Shown here: positions 1-10,600 of the stretch, piece after piece | Position numbering within the stretch: the stretch's first letter is position 1 | Layout of the letters: every line of letters begins with the position of its first letter | NCBI GenBank assembly: GCA_037833965.1 | Contig: AP031352.1 | Location: 26,662,501 to 26,726,500 of the forward strand | Length of the DNA: 64,000 nucleotides | Source: Marchantia polymorpha subsp. ruderalis | Lineage: Eukaryota; Streptophyta; Marchantiopsida; Marchantiales; Marchantiaceae | Direction of reading: 5' to 3' | Translations under genes and position numbers: made by a program | The notes under the pieces: model-generated | What the model saw: only the letters and a program-made list of their open reading frames with translations | Databases searched by the model: none | What the model was told of the DNA's origin: nothing

Positions 1-1000
1 ACTTACGAATTAGGAATCTACATGTTACTTGCAGAATCTAACATGAAAATGTATAACTACGAGATTACGTAATTGTATGTTATTTTCAAGATTCAAATTG
101 GGAGTAGATGCTAAACAAGCAGCAAGCTTGTTTAGCATCATCACCTTTTTATAGATTGGCGAAAGAGTTGCTCTCAGCCCCCTCTCTTCCCAGTTAGGCG
201 ACCGCCCACATGGAAGCGGAGAAGATTACATGTCTTTCCTCAGCCCCTCTCTTCCCAGTTAGGCTATCGCTCACATGGAAGCTGAGAAGATTACATGTCT
301 TCCCTCAGTGATCAATCAATAATCATAATTCAAATTGGGAGACATATCTTTACGAATTATGAAACTGTATGTTATCTGCAGAATCTAACGTGGGAGTCAT
401 ATACTTACGAATTAGGATTCTACATGGTACTTGCAGAATCTAACGTGGGAGTCATATACTTACGAATTAGGATTCTACATGGTACTTGCAGAATCTAACG
501 TGGGAGTCATATACTTACGAATTATGATTCTACATGTTACTTGCAGAATCTAACATGAAAGTCATATATCTACGAATTACGAACTTGTATGTTATTTGCA
601 AGATTCAAGTGGGGAGTAGATGCTAAACAAGCAGCACGCTTGTTTTGCATCATCAGCCTTTTAGAGATTGGCGAAAGAGGTGCTCTCAGCCCCACTCTCT
701 TCCCAGTTAGGCGATCGCCCACATGGAAGCTGAGAATATTTTATGTCTTTCCTCAGTCATCAGTCAATAATCATAATTCAAATTGGGAGACATATCTTTA
801 CGAATTATGAAACTGTATGTTATTTGCAGAATCTAGCGTGGGGGTCATATACTTACGGATTATGAAACTGCGTGCTATATGCAGAATCTAACTTGGAAGT
901 CATGTATTCACTTACTATGAAACTGAAGTTATTTGCAGAATCTAACGTGGGAGTCATATAGTCACTAACTATGAAACTGCCAGAAACTAGCAGAATTGGG
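1..1000. repeat. Degenerate 55-bp tandem repeat with higher-order duplication
   Basis: The motif GCAGAATCTAACGTGGGAGT recurs at 378, 433, 488 and 543, exactly 55 bases apart, and in more diverged form at 598, 826, 881, 935 and 990. Each unit continues into a TACTTACGAATTA-like segment. On top of this there is a longer duplication: roughly 31-378 and 543-826 are copies of one another, both carrying a GC-richer insert (CTCTTCCCAGTTAGGC, then CACATGGAAGC). In the first copy that insert is itself doubled with a period of about 65 bases (near 187 and 252). Short open frames here only reflect the 55-base period. The array is probably cut by the left window edge. It could be a local minisatellite or the edge of a larger satellite. 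Confidence 0.85.
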
Positions 1001-2040
1001 AGGTATGAGATGCAATCGAAACGAAGTCTGAAAGATATATGTGTGAATTTCCGCTGTTTCGAATAATGCATTTTATCCTACAACTTGTCGATAACCACAT
1101 CATTGGAAAGTCGGCCACCTTGACTATTGACTATTGGCTCGGAATAATCACGTTCCACAATGGTCTCCTTTCCAGTAAAGGTAAATTTAGAACATATAGG
1201 CTTCCAATTGGGAAGTTTTCGAAGGGAGAATTGTTTCTCGTAAGCTCGCTTTAAAAAATTCGAAAACACCACCCAAATAAAAGAATTACCACAGACCGAG
1301 GATGAAAGTGAATGCATGGGTTAATTTGCAAGCTTCAAGCAGAGATGATTCTCTCATCCAGGGCAAAAGAATGGAAGGCATGCGACCATAGTCAGAGAAT
1401 GTAAGACTCCTGCTGCACTTGGGCAGGAGGGCCAATTTCATGCCCATGTCAACGCAAAAGATGTCAAATACAAATTTAGAGCGAGCAGAGAAATGAGGCG
1501 AATGGAGGAAGGACCTACAACGACGACTGGAGAGTACAGTACACAATGAGAATCTCAACTGGGACGGAATAAGATAATGGCAATCTGCCGGACTCCGTGG
1601 CCGTGTGGCTGAAGAATCGCGAATTCGAATTCGTGATTTGGGAGCGAAAAGTGTGTCCTGCTCATTGCCGATCGCCAATATTTGGGGTATACATGTTGCG
1701 CCAAGACAACATTTAGATACGGGCTGTGGTACTTGAGGCGCATTTGGGGATCGGGGTCGGCCAAGCGCAGCGAACTGTAGCATCGCGGATAGAGAAAAGC
1801 ACGAAGAAGATGACCGAGCGAAAGAGAGGGCGGAGTTAGCAGGCCCGAAGGCGGAAGGAGGGAAGAGGAAGGAGGGAGCGAATGCGTGGAATTGACGAAG
1901 ATCGGCTTCGTCTCCAGCGAGCGACTGGCATGAATTAGGGCGAACGGGCACGAGAGGGGAAGCACGCCAGGCCAAGGGTTGGCCCCGGCGAGGCGAGAGC
2001 TTTTGTGGCAGCGCTATTAATTGAGTTTCATAAGTGGCGG
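1001..2040. other. Non-coding stretch, no recognised gene
   Basis: I see no conserved coding exon. The sequence becomes more GC-rich rightward. A 229-codon open frame on the minus strand (1286-1975) has low-complexity Ser/Pro/Leu content and no recognisable domain, so I do not call it. The likeliest role is distal promoter of the HAC gene to the right. Confidence 0.5.
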
Positions 2041-2630
2041 TGTCTTCGTTCGAGGCGAGGCGAGGCGAGGCGAGGCCAAGAGAAGAGCAGAGCAGTGCAG
2101 AGGAGAGGGAGGAGAGGAGGGCCGGGCAGGGCAGTGGTGCGCTGGTGAGGTCAAGGTAAAGAAAGAGATGAGGATCTTCGCGTCAGACGTAGGAGGACAA
2201 AGTGGTACATTACGGTGTAATAGGGCTTTAGTTATTTTTTTTGGCGTACTCTTGCCAGAATACTCGTCCTGACTCCTGAGGGCGCCCGAAGCAGAAGCAG
2301 CAGCAGCAGCAGCAGACGAGCGGAAGAAGAGCAGAGGAGAGAGAGAGGAGGGAATGAGAGCCGGGGCGAGGGAGGCACGGCTTGGAAAAGGAAAGGGCCG
2401 CAGAGGAGAGGCGAAGAAAGAGAGAGAGAGGGGAAGGGAAGAAAGGGAAAGGCCGAAGGGGAGAGGAACGGAGGGGAGGGCAGGCGAGGCGAGGGGAGAG
2501 GAGGGGAGGAGAGGCCCGGAGGCGAGAGGAGAGAGGTGAGAGGAGGAGACGAGACGAGAGGGGAGGGGAGGGGAAGGGAGGGGAGGGGAGGGGAGGGCAA
2601 AGGAAAAAGAAGGAAGAGAAGATCAGGTCG
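2041..2630. promoter_or_regulatory. Long purine-rich (GA) tract, likely upstream region of HAC
   Basis: From about 2041 the plus strand is dominated by G and A (repeats such as GAGGCGAGGCGAGG, GGAGAGGAGGGGAGG), interrupted near 2200-2280. Such tracts can form triplex DNA and in plants often mark promoters or 5' leaders. Open frames of 60-120 codons appear in several frames on both strands here; that is a by-product of the biased composition. Assignment to the HAC promoter is inference from position. Confidence 0.5.
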
Positions 2631-2663
2631 GGTTCTCTGCTGTTCCCTCTCTCTTCCTCTCTT

Positions 2664-2695
<32 letters not shown>

Positions 2696-2900
2696 GCCTT
2701 AGTGGGCTTGGTTTGGCGTGGGCGTGTAACTTTTCTTCTGCTTCTTCTCCTCTGCTGGTTCTTCTTCTTCTTATTCTCTTCTCTTTCGAGCTTTTCCTCG
2801 GCTTTCTGGCTTGTCACTTGTCTATCCATCTCCTCCCTGTACACTTTCTCGTCCGTCTCGTGCGACGTCCGGTCTGGCTTGTGTTTTCTCTCCTCCTTTC
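2631..2900 (+). promoter_or_regulatory. Pyrimidine-rich tract with (CTGG)n microsatellite
   Basis: Directly after the GA tract the plus strand turns pyrimidine-rich (TCTCTTCCTCTCTTC, CTTCTTCTTCTTATTCTC). A pure (CTGG) microsatellite of about eight units lies at 2664-2695. CT-rich leaders are common near plant transcription starts, so the HAC transcript may begin here. No splice structure of the leader can be fixed by eye. Confidence 0.45.
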
Positions 2901-2984
2901 TCACTCTGTGTGTCTCCCGCTGGTGGTGCTGGAAATCACTGGGCCCTGGGACTGCTCGCCCGTGTGGCTGCTTACTTGTGCGGT

Positions 2985-3003
2985 GGGGTGGGGTGGGGTG
3001 GGG
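2985..3003 (+). promoter_or_regulatory. G-quadruplex motif
   Basis: Four runs of GGGG (2985-2988, 2990-2993, 2995-2998, 3000-3003) are separated by single T bases. Four tetrads with one-base loops is among the most stable G-quadruplex patterns known. If transcription starts in the CT-rich tract just upstream, the motif would be in the 5' leader RNA of the HAC gene; otherwise it is a promoter element. Confidence 0.7.
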
Positions 3004-3005
3004 TA

Positions 3006-4697
3006 GAGAAGAACGACCTTAACACGCACGCATGCCTAGTGCACGTACTACACGTAATTTCTCCCCGATTGTCACGATTCCGATTCCAATCTTTTTCTAT
3101 TTCATCAGTCAGTGTGCCCCCGACCCCCGCCTGCTTGTAGTCCCCGCTGCCAATTCGTTGTCTGTCTGATCCTCGCCCTACAGGATTTTTCCTTCGCGCT
3201 TTTGGCCTAAGCTCCCTGCCCATATCTGCACTACCTTCAGCGCATTTCACCACGGGCTTTCTAAACCCGTAGCCGCACTCGCTTTTACGGGTGACTGTCC
3301 ACTGAACCTCTGTGCTTTGCTTGCTCAAATCTCACGCCAGTGTCTATGTCTGGCCTGCTCGTACATTACCATTTCATCCTCGAAGACTTTCTAAGCCCTA
3401 TCGCTGCGAACCCTCTTAAGCTCTGTCAATTTGCTCGATTGGGGAATATAGTTTTGAATCTTTGCCCACCCAAATTGTCTTAGGTTGGAAAATTCCTTCA
3501 TCCTGCTTTCATGGTCTACCTTAGATTCGACCCTACTTTGGCTTATCATTTCGGTTGTTCGACTTTACAGGCCTGAGATGCGGAGATCTTTAAATCGGTG
3601 GCTGCTTCTCAGCACGTGACACACACACGAGCGTCCAAATTGACAACGTAGGCAGGTCTATCGCAGCCCGTATACACTACAAGCTACATGCGAAGAATTT
3701 ATCCAGGTACGTTTTGATGATACTGCCCCATTTGCTGATTATGTTCCGTCTGCCAGCATGGTTGATGATCACATATTACCCTGTTGGCAGGGCGTTGGAC
3801 TTGACCATCTTGTCATTCTTATCAAGTTTATTGATTGTAGACTTAGTGTTTGTCGGCCTCTCTGACCTGTAATTTGAATAGCAATGAACCTCACCAGTTC
3901 GCTGGAGTTCCAAGTGCATTGCTTACATACATCTGTCAGTTCACTCAAAGCCTACTTGTTTAATCTCGTATTATGAGCATCTAATAAATTCTCTCATACT
4001 GCTGTCATGAGGTTTGGGAGGGCTTCCTGTCGCCTATCACTGAGCTAGAACATCTCATCCTTGCCGTAAATGATTACCCTGACCCTGATCTCATCTTAAG
4101 TTATCGGTTCTTAAATCCATCATTCCAGTAGGATCCCTCAAATAGTTCGAGAAAGCTTACACCTCTTTTCAGAATTCAAATTAAGCACTGTCTTTTTGAT
4201 ATCATGTGTGGAACTTCCCCTGACCACATTTGAAATCTCTGCTTGACAGGCCCTTGGTAGCCGTACGTGGCACTGTACTTTGACTTTTACCTCATGGAAG
4301 CAGAGCGTGCTGGGACGTTGCAACTAAATGATTGATGTCCTTAAACAGGATCCAAATAGACCGTTAGGTACAAGAGAAATCTACGAGCTGCTTTACGGGC
4401 ATGGTTTGATTTTACCACGGAATCAGGTTGTAGTAGAGATGCTGTCTGGTCTTTGACAAGAAGATAGAGCCTACGGTCCAGCTATATACATTAGGGGGAA
4501 AGTACAGGAGCATTTCTCTTGATAGAAGCTGTTCTTTGAAGAGAGGAGAAATCGGGTCATACTTATGGTCTGTGGAATGACGCCATGTATCTACCTAAAC
4601 AGGAAAAGAAGGATGTAGGGCGATTTGGTGGACATGGGCTTGTACAAAGTTCTTCCAAAGGGCAAATTAAAGGAGTTGCTACAGTAGGTGGAGCGTG
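3006..4697 (+). other. Probable HAC 5' leader and leader intron(s)
   Basis: No conserved protein-coding exon is visible. A CTACAG at 4679-4684 just before the first HAC coding exon would serve as a 3' splice site, so part of this stretch is probably a leader intron. An in-frame TAA at 4668 closes the reading frame upstream of the proposed start codon. Confidence 0.4.
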
Positions 4698-7600
4698 ATG
4701 CATGCCCAGTCTCAGGCTCCCAACCAAAGCTTAGGGCAGGTTTCGCGGATGGCTCAACCAAATGGAAGTTCTCTTTCAGGGTCGAGTGCCCAAGGTCACA
4801 GGACCTGGCACCAAGAAAGTGACAATTTAGGACTTCGCCGAACTGTTGTAGATAACATGTAAGTCTGCAATAATATTTTGACGTTTAAATCAGTTTTGCA
4901 GGTTCGTTGCTAAGACTGAGAACTTTAGTTGTCCGTCCCTGGTAGGTGTAGTTCTTGGCTGATCCTCTGCTACATGCGGTACTTGTTATTGATCACTTCG
5001 TCTGAGTATATGCAGAGGTTTGTCGGGATGTCCTGTATTGACATACCCGAAATCTTAGTATCGATTCGCGTATATATATCAAGGCATTGTAGTCTGTTGT
5101 TAATTGAGGAGATCCGAATTGAAGAGAGTAGACAACGCCATGACCCTTGGTTTCTTTTCCAGTTTGTCACTATTTCAGAAGCGCAGGGGCCCTGTCACTG
5201 CAGAATGGCAGCAGAAGCTGCCCGATTTTGTCAAGCGACTAGAGGAGGGATTGTATCGTCAAGCCATGACTAAGGTTAGCTTCTGCTATCAAGCAACAGG
5301 TGACATGCATCACTAAAGATCTACTAGTCACTTGGGAACATTTATTATTCGTCCGGAGATTTTATGATTAGAGGCTAAGGGCAATAGTTTCAGATGGATG
5401 TAGGTGAACTTTATTTTTCAGGTAAAGAGGTTTGGGAGAGTTTGATTAGAGATACAGAAGACCTGTGCACAGCATGGAAAGTTGTATTGCATTGCATCAG
5501 GTAGTTAACATCGACATGAGGAGCTCTGTTGATAGCAGTGTACTTCCTCTGTGCTTGTTCTCTCTGGAAATGTGACAATAGTGATGTATAGATGTGTTGT
5601 CCCGTAAGTAGTTGTTTTAGTTCCTGTTAATCAAGTAAGCTGGTACGTATGAATTTTCACGTCCAACATGAACTTCCTTAAGATACTGTCTTTTGGATGT
5701 TTTCTCTATTCCCACTTTGCTTACAGATATTTCTATTTGTTTAGGCCGTATGTCTTATCTCTCACTATATTCTGTGTCCAATTCTCGTAGATTATCATAT
5801 ATATTCAAACTCCCTCGCTAGTTTCATGTACGCTAGATGCACACGCTTCGCCGAATCTTACACATAAGGTTAGCTGAATACGTAGCACACCTTCTGGCCT
5901 TCACTGCTATGTGGTTAGTCGACCAGCCAAATTTACTAATAAACTGGGAACCACAGCAAGGACTGAGTTCCTCTTCTAGGAGACGGGACCAGGTAGGCAC
6001 ATCGCTCTACCAATCCCGCATGTTATTCATCGAATGCATGGTGTAAAACAATACCAAAGCCAAGGACAAAGCTGCACGTGAAGCACAAAACTAGATCAGG
6101 ACCAGTGCACAACGGACGCGGCTGATCGTTACAGCACCGTACGAAACTCTGGCAAACAGATCATACCCACAGGTAACTCTGGATTCGACATCCTTTTACG
6201 TCGACCGCGGAAACTCGCGATCTTGCAGAAGATTACAAACACTGCGGCATTTACCTTTCCCGGAGGCTTTGAAGGTCCGGACCAACTCCCCGCTCACGAT
6301 AAATAGACGGTCCTCGTCCGCCGAAGACTAATTACAGCGGACTGGACCCGTCCGCAGGACTGAGACCGTCATTCTCTTCTCTTCGCGTCACTTCTTCGGC
6401 ATGTAGACATGTGGATATTTAGTTCCGAAGTCCACTAGTCTCCTCTCCGCTCATTTAAGCGCCTAGACCACAATGAGGTAGAAATGTGGATATTGAGTAG
6501 CAACTTTGTGTTTTTTATCGTGATTTCTATTTTTCCTATCACGCAATTTCTTTTCTTTGTCCTAGCCAACATCTAACATTTGTATGTGCAGGCAGCGCTA
6601 GGTTTGCCTCGTAGGTAGTACTTGTCAGGCTTTGCCAAGTAGGACATCAAAGTCATTGACTGTAGTGGTAGGATTCGAGTCAGAACTGCATACAGAATGA
6701 CGCCGCCCAAGCTGTATGATTTCAACCGTTTCAAATTATAGATTTCAGTTCACAGCTTTTTATTTCCTGTACTGGTAGGACTCGAGGCAGAAACTTATGC
6801 ACACAGTAATGACGCCGCCCAACCTTAAAGATGGCTACTATTCTCGATCTTCTATTACACCTTTGTATTTCTCTTTGTCCTAGCCTACATTTAACACTTT
6901 TATGTGTGTGTAGTTAAAGTCTGTTATCTACACACATCCATACTGGTCATGCAAATTGATGTCTTGTATCCATGGAATTGGCTTGTAGATGAGGAAGTAG
7001 CGTTTGTGATTGTGCAATCTAGTCAATCATCCAATTTTATGTGAACCGTCTGTTTTGTTCATCAAGACAAAGATAGTGATATTATAATACTTGGGTAGAA
7101 ATGCTTGAATCAATGTTCAATCATTTGTATCTGTTCAAATATATGATCTATTTCACTGATCCAAGGCTAATTGGTCATATGGGATATGGAAACAGTTCTT
7201 GAATCATGTTAAAGATTTTTGTAAGCAGGTTGAGTGACACTGGATTCTTGGAACTATTATAGACCACATTTGGACCTTTTCAAGACCATTTGAGTTGGTC
7301 TTGTTATTTGGATTTGAAAGAGGGCATTTTAATTGTGTACAATTGATTGTCCAATATTGGTCTTATCGACTGAATGGAATCCCAACTCGACAACTTCCAT
7401 TGAGAACTTCCAGTGAGAACGAGAGGTGTTGTGGCTCTCAATTCTCAAAAAGTTTCCTAGTGGACTGGCATGGCCTCGCCATTACATGAGGTTTGGTGGT
7501 TAGCGGGAGTTATTACATGTATTATCTCTACGTTAATTATGGCCTCCATTACTATTTAATGTGAATGAAAGTCAAAGTTGCATATTCCGATAACCAGTTG

Positions 7601-10600
7601 ACTCTTATCTTCCATCTTCTTAGTCAGTTCCATGCTATGATATTCTAATTTTCATATTCGCATCATTCCCATGAGATCAGGCTAGTGCTTCGGTTTATTT
7701 CCATAGCTTTTGACATCAGACGCCCTCCCTCGATCCGGTACTGATTAATCATATTCGGTCTGGCAAGTATAAGCGTTTGTTGCTTTATTGGTATTTTATT
7801 TATGTATATCTATAATTGTGCCATAGAGGATGCAGCTCAGATTCCCTTACTATTTGGAACATCCCGGACTTTGCCCGTTAATGTGACTGTTGTGGAATTG
7901 TGCTACTATCTTGCCGGATTCTAGTCGAAATCGGTTGATCTTTGAATATTTCCATAGTGATACAACCATATATAACTACTCTAATGTGGAGGAAGGTAAC
8001 TGTTGCATACATCGTGCTATGTTGTATCACGGCCTATTTTCTTCCTTTTTCAAATCAGGTCATTTTCATCTGTTTGAATTGATTGTTTTAGTATTTCTTC
8101 CTTATTTATATGGGTTCTATGAAAGTCTGCCTTTCTTTTGCGGGGTTTCTTTCTTCTATATGCATTAACACGTAGATTGAATAAACTACGTGTCTTCTAG
8201 ATATCCTCATGGTTTGCTTTGAACTTAATTTCTCTTGTTGGCTGTTCAATGCCCATTGTTACCTCCATGTTTTTAACGCCACTCCTGCCCATTTTGTCTC
8301 CTGATATTATTTCTCCTGATATACTGAACTGCATCGGATGGTTTTGCTTCAAGCTTGAATCAACAGGGTTCACCTCTCCTGTTTATCTTTAGATGTTCAA
8401 TCATTACTACCGAATCATGTAGTCACAGTGCAGACCAGATCTGCAATTGAGGTTACTGCGACAAATGTATCAGGTCTTGATAAAATAAAATAGTGTTAAA
8501 ATGACGATACAAGACTGATGATCGGAAGGCTAATGAATAGTGTTTTGACCGAAGGTATGAACTCAATGTGAATTTTATGTAGCAGGGAGATTTGTTAGTC
8601 CATAAATAAACTTTGTCGTCTGTGTATCTTCCTCCCGGTCATCCTCTCTAAATTATTCTCTTTACGACTTCCAACATCATCCAAGTTCTTCATACTCTCA
8701 ATAAGTAGTGGTAATGTACTTGTTCAGGGTGTGTGGGTCTCACCTAAAACCCCTTTGGGCAGAAATGATGCTATTTCAAAGGTAAAGATGATAGTTCCAG
8801 TAGTCTCATCACAATTTCCGTCCTAAAATCACTTCCATGGAGAAAGTGCGGTATTGTCGGTTCGTCAATACCGCACTACAACACATTCACTCTGGAACTC
8901 TTATAATTATGCCATGGCATTCAAAATGCGAATTAAACTGATGTGGGTTATTTCTGACAATGGTTACCTTGTAGGATACATGTATGGATAAACCCTTATT
9001 ATTTACCTTGTAACGCATAAAACTGTGCACTATAGACTTGCATTTATTTTTCTTACAAGTGCAATAGCGAAAATGTGAGTTTTGTGTCATAGTTTCAGTG
9101 TTTGGGTCAAGTTGTTTTTTCTCATGGGAATCAGGATCAGTTGTGTTCTTGGATGAGTTAGAGATCAAAGTGAACTTACTCTGCTTAAAACTTACCTTTC
9201 CCTGTGCGTGTTGGTTTGCAGGAGGAGTATGCAGATCAAAGTACCCTGGAAGCTCGACTTCAAACGGTGGCCAAACGAATGACGAAAACAACTCAAGTTG
9301 CCCCTCAGCTTGGTTCCCACGGGAATCTGCCTTCTTCCTCTATGGGTAATATGATTCCAACACCTGGAGTTGCATCCACGATGATTCCAACTCCTGGTGG
9401 TACTGGAAATTTGATGCCTGGTCCAGGTGGTGTAAGTGCCATGGTTCCTACACCAGGTGTTGCAAGCAATATGATTCCTACTCCAGGGAATATGAGCAAC
9501 ATGATCCCAACTCCGGGTGGTATGAGTAACATGATACCAACCCCCGGGCATGGGCATTCAAACAATATGTTACCTGGGATGAATAGCATGATGGCTTCAT
9601 CTGGAAAAGTCAACAACATGATGCCACCCTCCGGGAATGGTGGTAATATGATGCCAACTCCAGGACATAGTAACATGATGTATAACAGTTCAGGTGGAAA
9701 TATGATTCCCACCCCGGGGGCCAATCCTAACTCATTAGTCTCACAACAGGGCATGAGTGGGATGAGGATGTCACAAAATGGTAATGTGGGCATGAGCATG
9801 GGTATGCCAACAGCTGGGAGCCAAATGATCCCAACTCCTGGTCTTACCTCTAGTCAAGGAATGGGTATGAATCAGTCTTCTTCGACGGGACTTCTACTGG
9901 CAAATGTCACACCTGTAGGTATGCAGCCTCCACAATCCTTTGGAGGGGTGTCTGGGAACCACATGTATCGTAGTATGAACGGCCAAATGGGTGGTCTAGT
10001 AAACAATATTGTACAACAGCGGAAGAATGCTCTAAGTACAACAAATGGCATGAATAATGGGATGCCGATGATGGGAAATAATCAACACCTTATGAATGGC
10101 AATTCAACAATGCACAGTCAGCCCAGCCACCTAAATTCAAATCAGTTTTCGGGGATGCAAGCTTCGCAGCAACATCAACAACGCACAAATCAACAAAGAC
10201 AGCAACAGCAACAGCAACTTCGAATGCAACGTAAGTGTCGTAATATGGTTGAGTAGTTTTGTACGTTGTTTATCCTGTGAAGTAGTCCCAAGTTCAAGGG
10301 TAAAGTCATTACTTTGATCACATATGAATTCTGATGCTGCCACCCTGTATTAGCTTTGAAAGAAACCTGGGATGTCAAATGTGTTTCTTATAACTAGATT
10401 TAAGTAGGGTTGATTCACATGATTGACGGAAGTAGAGCTTTTAATATCTTCATATCAACTGCTCTCACTGTAAACCTTGTTCTCATGTGTTCTGCCTTCC
10501 TCCCCTACAAATTATAGGGAGAAAACTCTTTGCTTGCAAAATTGTGCAGGCTAAATTGGTCGAGAATCAACTATACATGTGTTAGTTGGTCTGAAGTAGT

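Larger units (their letters stand above)
5275..9221 (+). other. HAC intron 2 (3.9 kb)
   Basis: The intron splits the conserved N-terminal block between ...RQAMTK and [10 protein letters not shown], so its ends are fixed (GTTAGC donor, TTTGCAG acceptor). It is the longest intron of the gene. Contents include a short duplication (6650-6830) and a perfect hairpin (8845-8877). TTTGTCCTAGCC followed by a repeated flank occurs near 6557 and 6876. Diverged similar segments (GAATTGATTG-like) lie near 7345 and 8077. Open frames up to 92 codons within it look random. Confidence 0.75.

Noticed and set aside
1-1000. CRISPR-like regularly spaced repeat
   Set aside because: Units are contiguous 55-bp copies without unique spacers, and the host is a plant.
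1286-1975. 229-codon minus-strand open frame
   Set aside because: Low-complexity Ser/Pro/Ala/Leu content, no domain, overlaps another frame of similar quality; probably chance in GC-rich leader DNA.
2232-2702. Long open frames rich in Arg/Glu/Gly (plus) or Pro/Ser/Leu (minus)
   Set aside because: Translation of the GA/CT tract; all frames are open because the tract lacks T or A in stop contexts.
9305-9799. 164-codon minus-strand frame
   Set aside because: Antisense shadow of the MIPTPG repeat region of HAC exon 3.
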